A DNA stretch of 64,000 nucleotides from Pseudoscleropodium purum (Eukaryota; Streptophyta; Bryopsida; Hypnales; Brachytheciaceae), in NCBI GenBank assembly GCA_963969395.1, contig OZ017795.1:10478001-10542000 (forward strand). The letters are read 5' to 3'. The first letter of the stretch is position 1. Each line of letters begins with the position of its first letter. Below the pieces are notes generated by a model. That model was not told the origin of the DNA. It saw only the letters and a program-made list of their open reading frames with translations, and made no database searches. Below, piece by piece: positions 60,331 to 64,000 of this stretch. The position numbers and the translations under genes are program-made.

Positions 60331-60338
60331 TTGTTTAA

Positions 60339-61248
60339 CCCCTAAAGTTCCGTGACTATGCTTGCACCGAAAAAGCTCAAAAACTGCCATTTTTAGTACA
60401 AGTAGTAAATTTTTTTATTAAAACTTTTTCTGACATAGGTAACCATAGGATCTTGTACTATGTAGTATAAAAAACACGTGGTAAAAATTTAAGACATTTC
60501 CACCACATGGATTGCAAGATATAAGCATTCAAATTCACTAAAATCAATTTTTTTCCCTACAAAAAGAAGGACAGCTGCACTTCTCAAGCTCACTTTTCTA
60601 TGAAAAAATGACCAAAATGAATGTGCTTCTTTGGATTCTTTTTCCTTGATAAGTTTTCCACATGCTTGAAAATTTTCAAATCATTTGGAATTGTACAACA
60701 TATAGGAAAAAAATAGTAAGTAGGTAGTAGTAGACAATGATTCAAAATACTAAATCATTAAGAATTAAAATATAGAATTGAAAAATGACAAACCCAATGG
60801 TTGAAATGTTATAATAAAAAATTTACACACTATGATTTTATTTTTTTCAAAAATATTGAAAATTGGATAAGATAAAGGATTTCAAAGTTTATTTTAGAAT
60901 AGGGAATCTATAACTGCCCACAAACAAAAAATCCTTGTAACTTTTGACTTGTTGATAAAAATAGAATGATTCAAAGCTTTCCTTGCATGTATGTCTAAAA
61001 AACAATTTCAAATTTTGTTTTTTGAAAAAAGTGTTTTTTTCTAATGTGCCCAAACTACCTAGTTACAAAAAAAATTAACATATTAGGCTATAACTTTTGA
61101 TTCCTATTTCCAAATGTCATGAAATTTGTTGCATATGAAAGATATTCCCTTCTGTTAAAATTTCAGTCTAAAATATGGAAATTTTTGGTCACAAGTAGTT
61201 GCCCAAAATTTCTATATAGCCAAAAAACATAGACTAGTCCTTTAGAGG
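60339..61248. repeat. TTAA-flanked element (910 bp)
   Basis: The left side is TTAA|CCCCTAAAGTTCC (60335) and the right side TCCTTTAGAGG|TTAA (to 61252). It is collinear with the 16388-type copies. Confidence 0.78.
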
Positions 61249-61251
61249 TTA

Positions 61252-61584
61252 AGGTAGGAGGTTCTAAAAGTGCACATGCTCTAAAAGTGCCTACCTCCTT
61301 AAATGTACATCGTATGTACATGTTGCTTTTTTGTAGCCTTCAATCAAGTATAGACAATATACATTTTAAGAGGTGGAAGCTATTAGAGCCCTATGCCACT
61401 TCAACTTCAAAAATTTCATAATTAATTCCACAAAGCTCCACAACATATGAAATGACTTGGGTTAGATGCCAATTTCACTTATAGGTCTTTCAAAAAAAAT
61501 TTACTAAAAAACAATTACAAGAAGGTTCACCTCTCCAAAAATTAGTTCCAATTCTTCAATGGTTAGTTTACGAACCTCCTACCT
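61252..61584. mobile_element. 333-bp TA-duplicating MITE
   Basis: The tips AGGTAGGAGGTTC and GAACCTCCTACCT are perfect inverses over 13 bp, flanked by TA (61250-61251, 61585-61586). The tip start AGGTAG is shared with the 54876 MITE, so both may use one transposase. It inserted at the TTAA border of the preceding element. Confidence 0.78.
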
Positions 61585-61609
61585 TACACCTAAATTTGCA
61601 CATATAAGC

Positions 61610-61870
61610 AATTCAACATGATTCCTATTATTATATTGAAAAATTGTTAGGTGGGGTCTTGTTGGGAGTCAAAAGGAGACTCTAGAGTCTCTTAGAATGT
61701 GTTTTTAGGACATTGTATAAATAAACTATGAAATTTTTAGAGTGTTGAAAATAGGTGAATTGAATCAACCATAGGCTCTCGTGAATAGATCTGGGAGTAC
61801 ATTTTAGGCAAGAATCTAGAGTGGTTGGTTTTAGAGAACAATCAAAATTAGGTGTGGTTAACTTCAAGCA
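61610..61870. repeat. Dispersed repeat shared with 49740-50010
   Basis: It has the same ordered landmarks as the copy at 49740 (CTATTATTATATTGAAAA, CTCTTAGAATGTG, GAAAATAGGTG, GGTTGGTTTTAGA). It is AT-rich and non-coding. Confidence 0.6.
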
Positions 61871-62247
61871 AGGTTGTTATTCCATGACTTGTTAGAATTG
61901 GTCAAATATATAGATTAAAATAGATTTAAAAAGGCAAGTTTCATACACAATGCAAACTACATATATAACATTGTGACATAAATATGTAATTACCAGTAAG
62001 CTTCTTTACAAATTGAAATGGATTTTTGAGAAATTTGGGCATATAAAATGAGGTATGAAAATTTGGGTATTTTTTAATATTTCTTTCGGAAATAAGGAAA
62101 CAAAGAAACTTCTAAGGAAACTAGTTTTACTAAGCTTCAACAATTGAAATTAAAAAGTTAAACATTTTTTTGGTTTTGGGTCCCAACTTGGAGGGAATTG
62201 GAATGCAACATCGTTTTACTTTGAAAATTTGCATAGCTTACTTCTAA

Positions 62248-62463
62248 ATGGTGCTAGTATGTGAGCCTATAAATGCAAACTTGTAAGCATTGAGCCTACA
62301 CTATAGAAGTTCTATGTATCAAAAACACCTATAATGTGGGTATTTGTAATATATATATATATACACTATAATCATAGATGGTTTCTATAGTGTATACACC
62401 TATAATATAGGTGTGTAGTATTTTAAGCTCATAGGCTCACACTCCTATGCTCACATAATAGCA
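62248..62463. repeat. Short inverted-repeat element, relative of 57399-57613
   Basis: The left side GTATGTGAGCCTATAAATGC is inverse to the right side AAGCTCATAGGCTCACACTC. The centre holds a TATATATA run and CACCTATAATRTRGGT phrases. Confidence 0.55.
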
Positions 62464-62469
62464 ACCCCT

Positions 62470-64000
62470 GTTTACTTCTTCCTTATTGAGGCTCTATTGA
62501 TATATGAAGAGCCACAATCTTGAAAAAACATTTTACTCCACTTTGCAAGTTTGTTCTCACACATACATTAATTTTGCTTCATGCCCCTAATTTCCTATAT
62601 GTAACTTTTGTACTACTTAAAAATAAGATCCTATGATTACAAATATTCTTAAAAAAGAATAAAATTTAAATTAATAGCCTTTTCTTCAGAGAATATTGAT
62701 TTGGGGCATTTTTTTGAGTATTTGTCAATTTCTAATTTATGAATCTTTGAAGATCAAAATGAAAATTGATTTGGTGTTTTTAAAGTAAATGCATGGTTGA
62801 GTGGACCAAAATCACCATTACAAAGTCATTTTGAGGGGCCTCTTCTTATTGCAAGTACTATTGTGTATATTAAAAAATGCATTTTTTGATTTAAAAAAGT
62901 CATGCACTTTATTCTATATTTGGTTGTTTAAGCAACAATGTAATTAATGTTTAGAAAATCATTCACATTAAGTATAGAGGGACTTTTGTATGGATTATTA
63001 TGGATTGTCACAATGCCAAAATCATGTATTTAAGCATGTTTGTTGTATATATAAAATTTTGCAAGGAAAAAAGGGACTTTATAGTACATTAAGTGTTCCA
63101 AATTGGTGTTTTAGATATCATTGAGGTATTGCAATTGTGATTTAGGGACTTTTTTATAATTTGAAATGTTATATATTTTCAAATGTCCCTTTCAAACCCT
63201 TATTTTAATGTTTCTTCATTCTTTAGGAGCTAATCCCTTTAATAAGGAATTTTCTACATGTGTGTGTTATTCAATAGAGCATTATACAAGTCTACATGAT
63301 CATTCTAAAATATAAATATTTGGATTTCTGCCCCATGCAAGAGCAACCAAATTAAAAATTAAAAATTCCAACTAATATTTTTGGCCTATAGCTTTTGCAT
63401 ACTTTATTCATATCCATCTACTTCAAATATATACATTCTCCCACCTTTGTTGAATATCATAGCATATGAAATGGCTAATTTAAAAAAATTTGCCTATACA
63501 CTTCAAGGGACTTCCATAGAGTCACCAAGTGCCACTTTTGATACCCTTTAGTAGAAATGATGAAACATGATTGGTTATTTATAGAAATAATATTTATGAA
63601 AGTTACTCGATAAATTTTCAACATTTGATAGTAACAAAAAAACACAATGTTCGCCAATGCTAGGGAGCCTTTTTAGCTTTTGCATTCCTTGAAAAAGATG
63701 ATTCCTTCTACTTTGGGCCTTTGGCTTAGTCACTAAACACATTACAAAAAATTTCAGCCCTCTGGAAGGCTGCAAGTTTGGAACCTTCCTAAGTCCATCC
63801 AAGTGCAATTAGAGAAGAATTCAAACTGTTTTTATTTTTTATTATTTTTTAATAAAAGCAGATGATGTGGCACTACTTGTGCCATATCAGAGCCACATCA
63901 GATTTTAAAATTTTAAAATTTTATTCATTTTTTCAATTTTTTTTGTACTTGCTCTATGGGGTGCTGAAAAATGCATCCTTAACGGCCTTCTGCAAGGTTC
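62470..64000. other. AT-rich DNA, no gene seen
   Basis: The minus-strand frames at 63475-63808 show no recognisable features. No RNA gene is seen. Confidence 0.5.

Noticed and set aside
1..64000. tRNA, rRNA and snRNA genes
   Set aside because: I looked for B-box-like GGTTCRANTCC and other conserved cores while reading and found no convincing case. A covariance-model scan would be decisive and was not possible here.

Overview
The window is nuclear DNA of a land plant or close streptophyte relative. It carries spliced genes with GT-AG introns, a plastid-targeted tandem co-chaperonin, a plant-type GH9 endoglucanase and a TMN/EMP family nine-spanning membrane protein. Genes are far richer in G+C than the very AT-rich DNA between them. 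A bryophyte- or fern-like genome would fit, but nothing visible here fixes the species.

Five host genes can be supported. They are CPN20 (minus strand, 160-915, no intron seen), OST4 (plus, 9058-9171, a 37-residue protein with an intron ending exactly at its ATG), a HAD-family glycerol-3-phosphatase-like gene (minus, six exons, 11936-14815), a secreted GH9 endoglucanase (plus, three exons, 35820-38084) and a TM9SF/TMN gene (plus, nine exons, 44994-49165). All spliced models keep phase across every intron. The genes look like unrelated housekeeping and cell-wall loci; they form no evident pathway or cluster.

The rest is mostly transposon-derived. The centrepiece is a 9.75-kb composite hAT element (22758-32506) bounded by terminal repeats beginning CAGGGTTGAC and a perfect 8-bp duplication, CATTAGGG. 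Inside are a decayed hAT transposase and, divergently oriented, a decayed protein-kinase-like gene. Each gene lies between GC-rich arrays of CGGAC/GTCCG motifs. Two tiny non-autonomous relatives occur elsewhere: 267 bp at 19597 and only 43 bp at 55198, each with its own 8-bp duplication.

A second population is a set of roughly 0.65-0.95-kb AT-rich elements with ends TTAA-CCCCTAAA ... TTTAGGGG-TTAA (about ten copies, piggyBac-like in target and tip). There are also Harbinger-type MITEs with TTA duplications, TA-duplicating MITEs and several short inverted-repeat families. At 54191-55478 three families are nested inside one another, which gives a relative order of activity. The large gaps 1280-8160, 15120-22750, 38100-44400 and 49200-64000 hold these repeats and no gene I can support.
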